Assembly: GCA_965226785.1 (NCBI GenBank)
Contig: CBDDEC010000004.1
Coordinates: 186,001 to 250,000, forward strand
Origin: CBDDEC01 sp965226785
Lineage (GTDB): Bacteria; Chloroflexota; Dehalococcoidia; UBA2979
Reading direction: 5' to 3'
DNA length: 64,000 nt
Below the pieces are notes generated by a model. It worked only from the letters and a program-made list of their open reading frames with translations. It made no database searches and was not told the DNA's origin. Of this stretch, positions 1 through 7,531 are shown piece after piece; positions within the stretch are counted from its first letter, which is position 1, and each line of letters begins with the position of its first letter. Both the position numbers and the translations under genes were made by a program.

Positions 1-1
1 G

Positions 2-1228
2 CTCTACGGCGGCACGTTCGCGGACCGGTTCGACCGCAAGCGGCTGATGATGCTGACACAGACCGTCACTCTCGCGACGATGGTGATCCTGGCGTTAATG
101 ATCAGCGCTGATCAGCTCGAGCCGTGGCATGTCTACGTTGCCAGCGCGGTCACCGGCGTCACTACCGTCTTTGGCCAGCCCGCCGGGCGCGCGCTGACCG
201 CGATGGTGGTGCCTCGAACGCACCTCATGCACGCGGTCACCAACAACAACATCAACCAGCAGCTCGGGACGGTGGCCGCGCCGCTGCTCTTCGCGCTCGT
301 CGCCGAGACGGTCGGCCTCGGCGCGACGTTCTGGCTCACGGTCGGAGCGATCGTGCCGAGCGTAGCGTTGCCGCTCATGATCGCTGTCTCCGGACGGCCG
401 GAAGGCGCGGTCGGTGGCAGCATGTTGCACTCCATCGCCGAGGGCTTCCGCTTCGTCATGCGCCACCCGATCCTGCCCGGGCTGTTCCTGCTCGACACGG
501 GCATCACGGTCGTCTCCTTCTACCGGCAGGTGCTGCCGGCGATCGCCAGGGGGATCTTCCGCGGCGGCGCTGGTGCGACGGGTGTGCTCACCTCCGCGAA
601 CTCAGCCGGCGCCGTCGGTGGCGCGTTCCTCGTGCTCTGGCTGGCGAACTACCGAGCCAAGGGCATGATGGTCCTGTACGCCACGATCGCCTACTCGCTG
701 CTGCTGTTCGCGTTCGGGTCGGCGAGCTCGCTCTTGCTGGGCGCGATCGTGATTGCGGGCCTCGGCGCTGCCGACGCCGTGAGCGTGACGATGCGGCAGT
801 CGACCGTGCAACTGACGACGCCGGACCACCTGCGCGGCCGCACGCTCTCGTTCACGACGCTCTCCGCGCAGACGGCGAACAACGTGGGCACGATCTGGGT
901 GGGGTTCATGTCCGCCTGGATCGGCGAGGGCGACACGATGCTTCTCGGAGGGGTGCTCTCACTGCTCGCAACGCTTGTGATCTGGCGCACCGTGAGGGGA
1001 TCCGCGAGTACCGCTACCCGTAGCGAGGGCGTGTTCCTTCCGTGGTTTGGTCGAGCGACTAAACTGGCGAACGATTGCCCGCTGGCGAGTACTTCCGCCC
1101 GGCTTCGGCGCGACTACACTCGATTCAGGCACGGGTATCGGATAGAGCGGGCGGACACCAGTGGTCCAGCAAGTCGAGATTGCTCGACTGGAGTCAGCCT
1201 GGGGGCGTGGCGACCTGCTCGCCCCTAA
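2..1228 (+). CDS. MFS transporter, efflux type, 5'-truncated by window edge
   Basis: Inner-membrane major facilitator protein, probably a drug or metabolite exporter of the EntS/MFS_3 type. The first in-frame residues (LYGGTFADRFDRKRLMM, from base 2) are the MFS signature loop between helices 2 and 3, so the true start lies left of the window. About ten hydrophobic helices follow. The frame stays open to 1228 and overlaps the next gene by 68 bases, but its last ~70 residues do not look like a transporter. In another frame the sequence after the last helix reads GIREYRYP and stops at 1023, a typical end for this family. A one-base slip in the GGGG run near 995-1000 therefore probably displaces the real end, 1023. 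Family assignment is firm; the substrate is unknown. Confidence 0.8.
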   Translation, partial: LYGGTFADRFDRKRLMMLTQTVTLATMVILALMISADQLEPWHVYVASAVTGVTTVFGQPAGRALTAMVVPRTHLMHAVTNNNINQQLGTVAAPLLFALVAETVGLGATFWLTVGAIVPSVALPLMIAVSGRPEGAVGGSMLHSIAEGFRFVMRHPILPGLFLLDTGITVVSFYRQVLPAIARGIFRGGAGATGVLTSANSAGAVGGAFLVLWLANYRAKGMMVLYATIAYSLLLFAFGSASSLLLGAIVIAGLGAADAVSVTMRQSTVQLTTPDHLRGRTLSFTTLSAQTANNVGTIWVGFMSAWIGEGDTMLLGGVLSLLATLVIWRTVRGSASTATRSEGVFLPWFGRATKLANDCPLASTSARLRRDYTRFRHGYRIERADTSGPASRDCSTGVSLGAWRPARP

Positions 1229-2402
1229 CCTCGGCGATGCGCACTTCGTCGACCTGGTTCGCGCGATCGCTCACGTCACGGGCGTTCCCGATATCGAGCT
1301 CTCCGACCATGGCCGCGCCATCGCAAACGAACTCGCGACCGCCGAGCACCTCGTCTTCGTTCTCAGTGACGGTCTCGGCCTCGATTGCGTCCACGCCTTG
1401 GACGACGAGAGCTGGCTGCGCTCCCACCTCGCCGGGCCGCTGCAAGCAGTGTTCCCAGCGACGACCTCGACGGCGCTCACGACTGTGGCCTCGGGCGCAT
1501 GGCCCGCGCAGCATGGCGTGCCGGGGTGGTGGACGTACCTGCCGAGGCTCGAGGAAGCCGTGCGGATCCTGCCCTTCGACACCGTCAAGGACGGCACCGA
1601 TCTCGCCTCGCTGGACGTGACCATCGACGAGGTGTTCCCGGCGCCGGCGCTGATTCCCCGTAACGACCGCGAGTCGCTGCTGATGATGCCGCAATCGCTC
1701 GTCAACACGCCCTTTACGCGCTACCTCGGTGGCGACGCCGAGCGGCTCGGCTACTCGACGCACGCAGACGGAGCTCGGGCCATCGTAGAGCGCATCGCCG
1801 AGGCCGGCGGGCCGACGTTCACGTACTTCTACACACCGCAGCCGGACCAACTGCTTCATCGCTACGGCGCCGATCACGACCGCGTGCGGGCGGCGATCGA
1901 GGACCTCGATCACGCCCTCGCCGATCTCGATCTCGAACTGGCAGCGCTCCAGCGCCCGGCGCGCATCGTCGTGACGGCGGACCACGGGCACCTCGAGGTT
2001 GGCCCGGGCGAATATCACCCGATCGAACCGGGCTCCCCGGTGCTGGCGCCGCTGCGCTGCCCGCCCTCGGGCGATGTGCGCACGCTCTACTGGCACGTTC
2101 GAGAGGGCGAGCATGAGGCCTTCCGCAGGTGCTTCGAACGCGAGTACGGGCAGTACGCCTTTCTGCTCAGCACCGACGAAGTCGAGCAGCTCGGGCTCTT
2201 CGGGCCAGAGCCGTTGAGCGACGAGATGCGCTTGCGCGTCGGCGATTTCACCTCGATTGCCATCGACGGCGTGGTCATGCGCTGGTCCGGCGCACCCGAC
2301 GAGGAGCGCTTCAAGAAGCAACGCTCCCACCACTCCGGGCTCAGCGAGCAGGAGATGCGGGTGCCGCTGATCCTGGGCGATCGGCACGGCGAGGACGCCT
2401 GA
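1161..2402 (+). CDS. Alkaline-phosphatase-superfamily nucleotide pyrophosphatase/phosphodiesterase
   Basis: Metal-dependent hydrolase of the type I phosphodiesterase/nucleotide pyrophosphatase family, 413 residues. Residues 65-72 (VFVLSDGL) give the first metal-binding Asp. FPATTSTALTTVASG (about 98-112) holds the catalytic Thr in its usual context, followed by QHGVPGWW. Near residue 222 YFYTPQPDQLLHRYG supplies an Asp/His pair, and near 270 VVTADHGH the last Asp-His pair. There is no signal peptide, so it is probably cytoplasmic. The start used is GTG at 1161. An enoyl-CoA hydratase gene follows on the same strand about 90 bases downstream. The natural substrate cannot be read from the sequence. 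Confidence 0.85.
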   Translation: MVQQVEIARLESAWGRGDLLAPNLGDAHFVDLVRAIAHVTGVPDIELSDHGRAIANELATAEHLVFVLSDGLGLDCVHALDDESWLRSHLAGPLQAVFPATTSTALTTVASGAWPAQHGVPGWWTYLPRLEEAVRILPFDTVKDGTDLASLDVTIDEVFPAPALIPRNDRESLLMMPQSLVNTPFTRYLGGDAERLGYSTHADGARAIVERIAEAGGPTFTYFYTPQPDQLLHRYGADHDRVRAAIEDLDHALADLDLELAALQRPARIVVTADHGHLEVGPGEYHPIEPGSPVLAPLRCPPSGDVRTLYWHVREGEHEAFRRCFEREYGQYAFLLSTDEVEQLGLFGPEPLSDEMRLRVGDFTSIAIDGVVMRWSGAPDEERFKKQRSHHSGLSEQEMRVPLILGDRHGEDA

Positions 2403-2493
2403 AACCACCTCGACGCCGCCCGCGCGCTTGACGCCACCTCGGCTGATCGATACCAACGTGGCGGATCCCGCACCCTCGAGCATTGGAGCTGCC

Positions 2494-3435
2494 ATGAGCG
2501 CACCCGACTACCACGACATCCTCTACGACGTTTCTAGCCGCGTCGCTTACGTGACACTGAACCGGCCGGAGAAGCTGAACGCGCTGTCGAACAACCTCCG
2601 GGCGGAGGTGATGGACGCGATGAAGGTCGCGGAGGCGGACCCGGATGTCGGTGTGATCGTGTTGAAGGGCGCCGGCCGCGCCTTCAGCGCCGGCTATGAC
2701 CTCAGCCCTGCGCGCGCTGCAGGCGAGGATGCGCCGTACGTTAATCGCCATTCGCTCATGCCCGACACGGGGAGCACCCACCCCGGTCCGATGGAATGGG
2801 CGCGGCACGTGGTGATGACGAACTGGTTCATCTGGGAGCTGTCGAAGCCGGTCGTCGCGCAGCTGCATGGCTACTGCCTGGCGGGCGGCACTGAACTGGC
2901 CTCGGTCTGCGACTTCCGCATCGTCGAGGAGACGATGCAGGTCGGTTACCCGCCGGTGCGCGCGATGACGACGATGGACATGATGTGGACGCCGTGGTTC
3001 CTCCCGCCGGCCAAGGCGCGCGAGTTTGCATACGTTGGCGATTCCTTTAGCGGACAGCAGATGGCCGACCTCGGCTGGGCGAACTACGCCTTGCCGCTCG
3101 AGGAGCTGGACGACTTCACTCGCGAATTCGCGGAGCGGATGACGCACATCGACAACGACATGCTGATGTACTCGAAGCGCGCGGTGAACCGGCAGTACGA
3201 GATCATGGGCATCCGCACCGGCCTCGCCTCCGGCTACGACGTGCAGGGCCTCAGCACCTACCGGCCGGCGGGGGGTGAGTTCGGGCGGCGCAGCCGCGAG
3301 GATGGCCTCAAGGCCGCCCTCGAGTGGCGCGACGGTCCGTTCCGCGACTTCCGGGGGGCGTACGACTCGGCGCCGAAGCGGCGCAACCTCCCCGGCCAGG
3401 CGGGGTCCGAGGAGCGCAAAGAGGGCGACTACTAG
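2494..3435 (+). CDS. Enoyl-CoA hydratase/isomerase family protein
   Basis: Crotonase-fold protein of 313 residues acting on acyl-CoA thioesters, most likely hydrating an enoyl-CoA in fatty-acid or related catabolism. VTLNRPEKLNALS near residue 17 is the N-terminal signature. GAGRAFSAGYDLS supplies the first oxyanion-hole NH, and HGYCLAGGTELASVCDFRI holds the second with the Gly-Gly pair and the Glu usual in hydratases. ATG at 2494 is preferred over an upstream in-frame start at 2428, because the extra 22 residues look non-coding and conserved sequence begins just after 2494. The C-terminus (about 265-313) is longer and more charged than usual. A strong hairpin terminator follows. Confidence 0.88.
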   Translation: MSAPDYHDILYDVSSRVAYVTLNRPEKLNALSNNLRAEVMDAMKVAEADPDVGVIVLKGAGRAFSAGYDLSPARAAGEDAPYVNRHSLMPDTGSTHPGPMEWARHVVMTNWFIWELSKPVVAQLHGYCLAGGTELASVCDFRIVEETMQVGYPPVRAMTTMDMMWTPWFLPPAKAREFAYVGDSFSGQQMADLGWANYALPLEELDDFTREFAERMTHIDNDMLMYSKRAVNRQYEIMGIRTGLASGYDVQGLSTYRPAGGEFGRRSREDGLKAALEWRDGPFRDFRGAYDSAPKRRNLPGQAGSEERKEGDY

Positions 3436-3463
3436 ACTCCAGAGCCACGCGTGCAGGAAAGAG

Positions 3464-3488
3464 AAGGGGCGGCCACTGGCCGCCCCTT
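3464..3488. terminator. Bidirectional hairpin terminator
   Basis: An 11-bp perfect stem (3464-3474 with 3478-3488) closes on a 3-base loop. It lies between two convergent genes, the enoyl-CoA hydratase and the glutamine synthetase, and can serve both. There is only a short T tract on either side. Confidence 0.8.
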
Positions 3489-3512
3489 CGGTGTCTCATC
3501 CGCTGGCTCGCT

Positions 3513-4514
3513 CTACCCCTCGAGGGCCGAGCAGACCGTGTTCGTGATCAGTCGCGTCACCACATACGGGTCCATGTTGGCGTTCGGGCGGCGGTCCTCC
3601 GCGTAGCCCTTCTGGTCACGAGCGACCTGCCAGGGGATGCGAACGGAGGCGCCACGGTCGGAGACGCCCCACGTGAACTCGTTCCACGGCGCTGTCTCGT
3701 GCAGACCGGTCAGACGTTGATCCACGCCGGCCCCGTAGTGATGGATGTGGTCATCGTGTGCCGCTTCGAGCGCCAGCACGGACGCCTCCACGGCCTGGTA
3801 GCCCTCACGCATCTCGATCGTCGAGTAGTTCGTGTGCGCGCCGGCGCCGTTCCAGTCGCCGCGGACAGGCTTCGGGTCGAGCGTCGCCGACACGTCGAAG
3901 TCCTCGGCGATGCGGTAGAGCAGCCAGCGCGCAATCCAGAGCTCGTCGGAGGCGTCCAGCGGGCTGGCGGGGCCGATCTGGAACTCCCACTGGCCGTACA
4001 TGACCTCCGCGTTAGTTCCGGAGATCGAGATGCCGGCGTCGATACAGGCCTCGGTGTGCGCCTCCACGATGTCGCGCCCGGCGATCTCGTCCGCGCCGAC
4101 GCCGCAGTAGTAGCCGAACTGCGGGGCGGGGAACCCGGTCTCGGGCCAGCCGAGGGGCTTCGCGCCCTGGAAGAACGTGTACTCCTGCTCGATCCCAAAC
4201 CAGGTTTCGTGGGAGGCGTACTTTTCGGCAGCGGCCTGGCACTCCGCACGGGTGTTCGAGCTGTGCGGGCTCATGTCGGTGTTCAGCACCTCGGCCATGA
4301 CGAGCTTGTTGTCGCCGCCGCGGAGGGGGTCAGGACAGATGTAGACGGGGCGCAGGACGCAGTCCGAGTCGCTGCCGACTGCCTGGTTGGTGCTCGAACC
4401 GTCGAAGCCCCAGATCGGCGGCTCTGCGTCGTCCGCCAGGACCATCGTCTTGGAGCGCAACTGCTGCGTCGGCTCAGCGCCGTCAATCCAGATGTATTCC
4501 GCCCGGTAAGCCAT
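3513..4514 (-). CDS. glnII: Glutamine synthetase, type II (GlnII)
   Basis: ATP-dependent ligation of ammonium to glutamate to form glutamine. The length of 333 residues and the N-terminus MAYRAEYIWIDG match the short, eukaryote-like GSII family (Streptomyces and rhizobial GlnII), not the ~470-residue GlnA. WGFDGSSTNQA is the beta-grasp signature and WFGIEQEYTFF carries metal-binding Glu residues. GQWEFQIGP and GDWNGAGAHTNYST follow as the ATP/glutamate-binding signature. The start at 4514 is chosen because GAGGG lies at good spacing upstream and homology begins there; an in-frame start 15 bases upstream is less likely. No adenylylation tyrosine of the GlnA type is expected in this family. It can fix ammonium made by the nitrate genes near 47-52 kb. 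Confidence 0.93.
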   Translation of the reverse strand: MAYRAEYIWIDGAEPTQQLRSKTMVLADDAEPPIWGFDGSSTNQAVGSDSDCVLRPVYICPDPLRGGDNKLVMAEVLNTDMSPHSSNTRAECQAAAEKYASHETWFGIEQEYTFFQGAKPLGWPETGFPAPQFGYYCGVGADEIAGRDIVEAHTEACIDAGISISGTNAEVMYGQWEFQIGPASPLDASDELWIARWLLYRIAEDFDVSATLDPKPVRGDWNGAGAHTNYSTIEMREGYQAVEASVLALEAAHDDHIHHYGAGVDQRLTGLHETAPWNEFTWGVSDRGASVRIPWQVARDQKGYAEDRRPNANMDPYVVTRLITNTVCSALEG

Positions 4515-4710
4515 CTCGACCCTCACCAATCCGCCGTGCAGGGGACGGCGATCTCAATCTCACTACCAGTCGCTACCTTAGGCAGCCGACGTTTCAGCGG
4601 TGTTTCGCACACCGCGTCCGCGCAGCCTCGCACCTTCGCGGGGCAGGGACAACGGACGTACAATCGTGCGCGCAACAGCGAACCTGAGCGGGACCTGACG
4701 GGGGCCATCG

Positions 4711-4902
4711 ATGAAGATCGTCGTCGACTTCGACAAGTGCGACAGCAACGGTGTCTGCTGCGCTGCGGCGCCCGACCTATTCGAGCTGGATGACCAGAAC
4801 TTCCTCGTGATTAAGAACGAGGAGCCGGGCGAGGACCAGCGCGCGGTCCTCGAAGAAGCCGCGCGCACCTGTCCCACCGGCGCCATCACCGTCGAGGGGT
4901 AG
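4711..4902 (+). CDS. Small [3Fe-4S]-type ferredoxin
   Basis: Soluble 63-residue electron carrier. The cysteine pattern is C10-x5-C16 and C54-Pro. In a classical [4Fe-4S] ferredoxin a third Cys would sit at position 13, but here it is Asn, which points to a [3Fe-4S] cluster as in ferredoxins serving cytochrome P450 or Rieske oxygenases. C17 is an additional Cys not in the usual pattern. The acidic, Glu/Asp-rich surface is typical. An FAD-dependent reductase starts 45 bases downstream on the same strand, so the two probably form one electron-transfer unit. No oxygenase partner is visible nearby. Confidence 0.88.
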   Translation: MKIVVDFDKCDSNGVCCAAAPDLFELDDQNFLVIKNEEPGEDQRAVLEEAARTCPTGAITVEG

Positions 4903-4946
4903 CCTCGACGATCCGCCCCATCGAGGGCGGGTCGCGGGGCCGCTCG

Positions 4947-6167
4947 ATGGCCGATCCCCAACACATCGTGATTGTCGGCGCTTCGCTCGCTGGGCTGCGC
5001 GCGGCCGAGAGCCTGCGCCGCCTCGGCCACGAGGGCTCGATCGTCCTCGTCGGCGACGAGCCGCACGCGCCCTACGATCGGCCGCCGCTGTCGAAGCAAC
5101 TGCTGGCCGGCGACTGGGACGCCGGGCGCATCGAGCTGCGCAGCGCTGAAGAGCTCGCCGAGAGCGGCATCGAGCTGCGGACTGGCGCGGCGGCGACGGG
5201 GCTCGACATCGAAGCGCATCGTTTGGACCTCGAGGATGGGTCGAGCCTCGATTACGACACGCTGATCATCGCCACCGGCGCGCGGCCGCGGAGACTCCCC
5301 GGCGCGGCCGACCTCGAGGGCGTGCATACCCTGCGCACGATCGAGGACTCGCTGGCGATCCGGGAGACATTGCGCGGCGGAGCGCGCCTCGTGGTCGTCG
5401 GCGCCGGCTTCATCGGTGGCGAGGTAGCCGCGTCCGCGAGGGAGCTGGGCGCCGATGTATCGATCGTCGAGGTGCTTCCGGTACCCCTCGAGCGCGTGAT
5501 CGGCGAGGAGATGGGCGGCATTTGCGCCGACCTCCATCGCTCGCACGAAGTCGACCTACGGCTCGGTGTGGGTGTCGAGGGGTTTAAGGGTGACTCGCAC
5601 GTCGAAGCTGTGCGCCTGAGCGATGGATCGACGATCGATGCGGACCTCGTAGTGGTGGGTATTGGCGTCCAGCCGAACACGGAGTGGCTGGAGGGCTCGG
5701 GACTGACCCTCGACGATGGCGTCGTCTGCGACGCAACGCTGAGGGCGGCGGAGAGCGTGTACGCCATCGGGGACGTGGCGCGATGGCCGCATGCGCTCTT
5801 CGAGCGGGTGGTGCGGTTCGAACACTGGACGAACGCAGCCGAGTCCGCACATGCCGCCGCGGCGAACATCCTGGCGGAACCGGGCGAGGACCAGCCCTTC
5901 GGCCCGGTGCCGTACTTCTGGTCCGACCAATACGACGCGAAGATCCAGCTCCTCGGCGAGGGCGCCGGGGCCGACGAGGTCCGTGTGGTCCACGGCAACG
6001 TCGAGGACTTCCGCTTTGTCGCGCTCTACCGGCGCGGCGACCGGTTGCTGGGTGCGTTCACCATCAGCCTGCCGCGCAGCTTCGTGCAGTACCGCGCCCT
6101 ACTCCAGCAGCGTGCGAGCTGGGACGAGGCTCTGACCCTCGCCGCGGCCCACGAGGCGCAGGACTAG
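4947..6167 (+). CDS. FAD-dependent ferredoxin reductase (NAD(P)H:ferredoxin type)
   Basis: Flavoprotein of 406 residues that passes electrons from NAD(P)H to a ferredoxin, related to the reductases of ring-hydroxylating dioxygenases and P450 systems. HIVIVGASLAGLRAAESLR near residue 6 is the FAD-binding dinucleotide fold. APYDRPPLSKQLL is the family signature after it. RLVVVGAGFIGGEVAAS near 148 binds NAD(P)H. SVYAIGDVARW near 270 is the second FAD-contacting motif, and a C-terminal reductase domain (FEHWTNAAESA onward) follows. It sits directly behind the [3Fe-4S] ferredoxin gene, which it probably reduces. Confidence 0.9.
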   Translation: MADPQHIVIVGASLAGLRAAESLRRLGHEGSIVLVGDEPHAPYDRPPLSKQLLAGDWDAGRIELRSAEELAESGIELRTGAAATGLDIEAHRLDLEDGSSLDYDTLIIATGARPRRLPGAADLEGVHTLRTIEDSLAIRETLRGGARLVVVGAGFIGGEVAASARELGADVSIVEVLPVPLERVIGEEMGGICADLHRSHEVDLRLGVGVEGFKGDSHVEAVRLSDGSTIDADLVVVGIGVQPNTEWLEGSGLTLDDGVVCDATLRAAESVYAIGDVARWPHALFERVVRFEHWTNAAESAHAAAANILAEPGEDQPFGPVPYFWSDQYDAKIQLLGEGAGADEVRVVHGNVEDFRFVALYRRGDRLLGAFTISLPRSFVQYRALLQQRASWDEALTLAAAHEAQD

Positions 6168-6183
6168 CCGGATCGGAAGCGCC

Positions 6184-6927
6184 GTGCCACGGTCACTATT
6201 TTTCGTGCTGCCGTTGATCGCGATCGCGCTCGCCGTGTTGGTCGGCCTCGGCGTCTGGCAGCTCCAGCGGAACGAGTGGAAACAGGACCTCGTCGCAGAG
6301 CGGGCCGCGCGGACTGCGGCCGATCCGGTGCCGGCCACGGCGATCTACAACGCTCCCCGCGACGTGGTCGACTACCAGAGAGTCGTAGCGATCGGCCAGT
6401 GGGACCAAGACCGCGTGGTCATCCTCGCCAACCGTGCGCGCTTCGGCGTGCGTGGCGAGGAGATCGTGACGCCGCTGCTGCTGCCGGACGGACGTGCGCT
6501 GCTGGTCAATCGCGGGTGGTACCCGGAGGCCGAGCGCGACGAGGTGCTCGCCGACCTCGAGGCGACGATCGACGCGGAGGTGGTCGGTCTCGTCCGTCAC
6601 GTGGGTGCGATCGGTGGACGTCAGACCGCGGCCGGCACATGGACGCGACTGGACACAGTCGCGATCGGCGCGACGCTGCCGTACGAGGTAGCGGGCTGGT
6701 ACCTCCTGGAGGGCGAGCTGTTCGAGGACCGCGTGCGGCCGAGCGGAGAGCTACCAGTCCAGGGCTTCACCGCGTTCACCAGCAGCACGCCCCACATCCA
6801 GTACGCGCTGACGTGGTTCGGCCTCGCCGCGGCGCTGGTCGCGATCGCCGCGGCGCGCCTCGTCATCGCCCCTCGCCGCGAGGCGGCGCGCGCCGTCACC
6901 AAGCAAGATCAAGGCGACCCCGCCTGA
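6184..6927 (+). CDS. SURF1 family protein (cytochrome oxidase assembly)
   Basis: Integral membrane protein of 247 residues that helps insert heme a into aa3-type cytochrome c oxidase. GVWQLQRNEWK follows the first helix (about 5-25), NRGWYPEAERD lies in the periplasmic loop, and YALTWFGLAAALVAIAAA forms the C-terminal helix; all three are SURF1 hallmarks. The start is GTG at 6184, 17 bases after the reductase stop, so it is probably co-transcribed with the reductase. Its presence implies aerobic respiration, although no oxidase subunit gene is in view. The stop codon lies in the loop of a terminator hairpin. Confidence 0.88.
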   Translation: MPRSLFFVLPLIAIALAVLVGLGVWQLQRNEWKQDLVAERAARTAADPVPATAIYNAPRDVVDYQRVVAIGQWDQDRVVILANRARFGVRGEEIVTPLLLPDGRALLVNRGWYPEAERDEVLADLEATIDAEVVGLVRHVGAIGGRQTAAGTWTRLDTVAIGATLPYEVAGWYLLEGELFEDRVRPSGELPVQGFTAFTSSTPHIQYALTWFGLAAALVAIAAARLVIAPRREAARAVTKQDQGDPA

Positions 6928-6936
6928 ACGGGGTCG
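6915..6936 (+). terminator. Hairpin terminator overlapping the SURF1 stop codon
   Basis: An 8-bp stem (6915-6922 with 6929-6936) with a 6-base loop that contains the TGA of the SURF1 gene. It separates the ferredoxin/reductase/SURF1 unit from the convergent DinB-like gene. Confidence 0.65.
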
Positions 6937-6960
6937 TCGTTCGTGTTCCTGCCCCTGTCG

Positions 6961-7386
6961 TTACGAGGCTGCGCCGATCTGCTCTGCGTGGGCGGCCCGG
7001 TGCTGGCTCGTGAGCTGGATGACACCCTCGATCGTGCTCGGGTAGCCATCCGCGGTCAGCTCGGCCGGCTTCTCGAGGTCGCGGTCCTCCACGTAGCGGT
7101 ACGCCTTGTCGGCGGTCTCGGACGCTGCCTGCAGAGCGCTCAGGGCCTCGGCGTTTGACGGCAACGACAGCTCGGGGCGGTCGGGGGCCTTGCCCTGCAT
7201 CGCTGACGCGACGAGGCCGGCGAAATAGTACTCGGCGCCCACGACGTGCTCAGCGGCTGCGCGCGGCGACCACTCATCTTCGCCCTCCGGCGCCTGCTCC
7301 CACTTGTCACCAGCACCTTCGATGGCACTTCGCAGCGTAGCGAGGTCAGCTTCGAGTCCGGCGCGATACTCGTCGGCGGTGGCCAT
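6961..7386 (-). CDS. DinB-like/maleylpyruvate-isomerase-type four-helix protein
   Basis: 141-residue all-helical protein of the DinB/YfiT superfamily, metal-binding proteins that include thiol-dependent transferases using bacillithiol or mycothiol. AAAEHVVGAEYYF (about 44-56) supplies the first His, and QHRAAHAEQIG at the C-terminus supplies the two His of the third helix, giving the usual three-His site. A GAGGAG ribosome site precedes the ATG. It stands alone, convergent with SURF1 and divergent from PepN. The substrate is unknown. Confidence 0.75.
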   Translation of the reverse strand: MATADEYRAGLEADLATLRSAIEGAGDKWEQAPEGEDEWSPRAAAEHVVGAEYYFAGLVASAMQGKAPDRPELSLPSNAEALSALQAASETADKAYRYVEDRDLEKPAELTADGYPSTIEGVIQLTSQHRAAHAEQIGAAS

Positions 7387-7531
7387 GTGTCTCTCCTCGG
7401 GCGCACTGAGTTGAAGGGTCCGTGCACTCTAGCGCATCGCCGTTGAGGCGGGACGCCCTGCCCGTAGCGGGGGTGTCCGATATCATCGGCATCTGAGCGC
7501 CCGGCCGGGCGCTCATGCGATGCGGAGCCCC

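Noticed and set aside
3324..4793. Long plus-strand open frame across the glutamine synthetase
   Set aside because: Antisense to a clear gene, Arg/Val-rich and without family similarity; a high-GC shadow.
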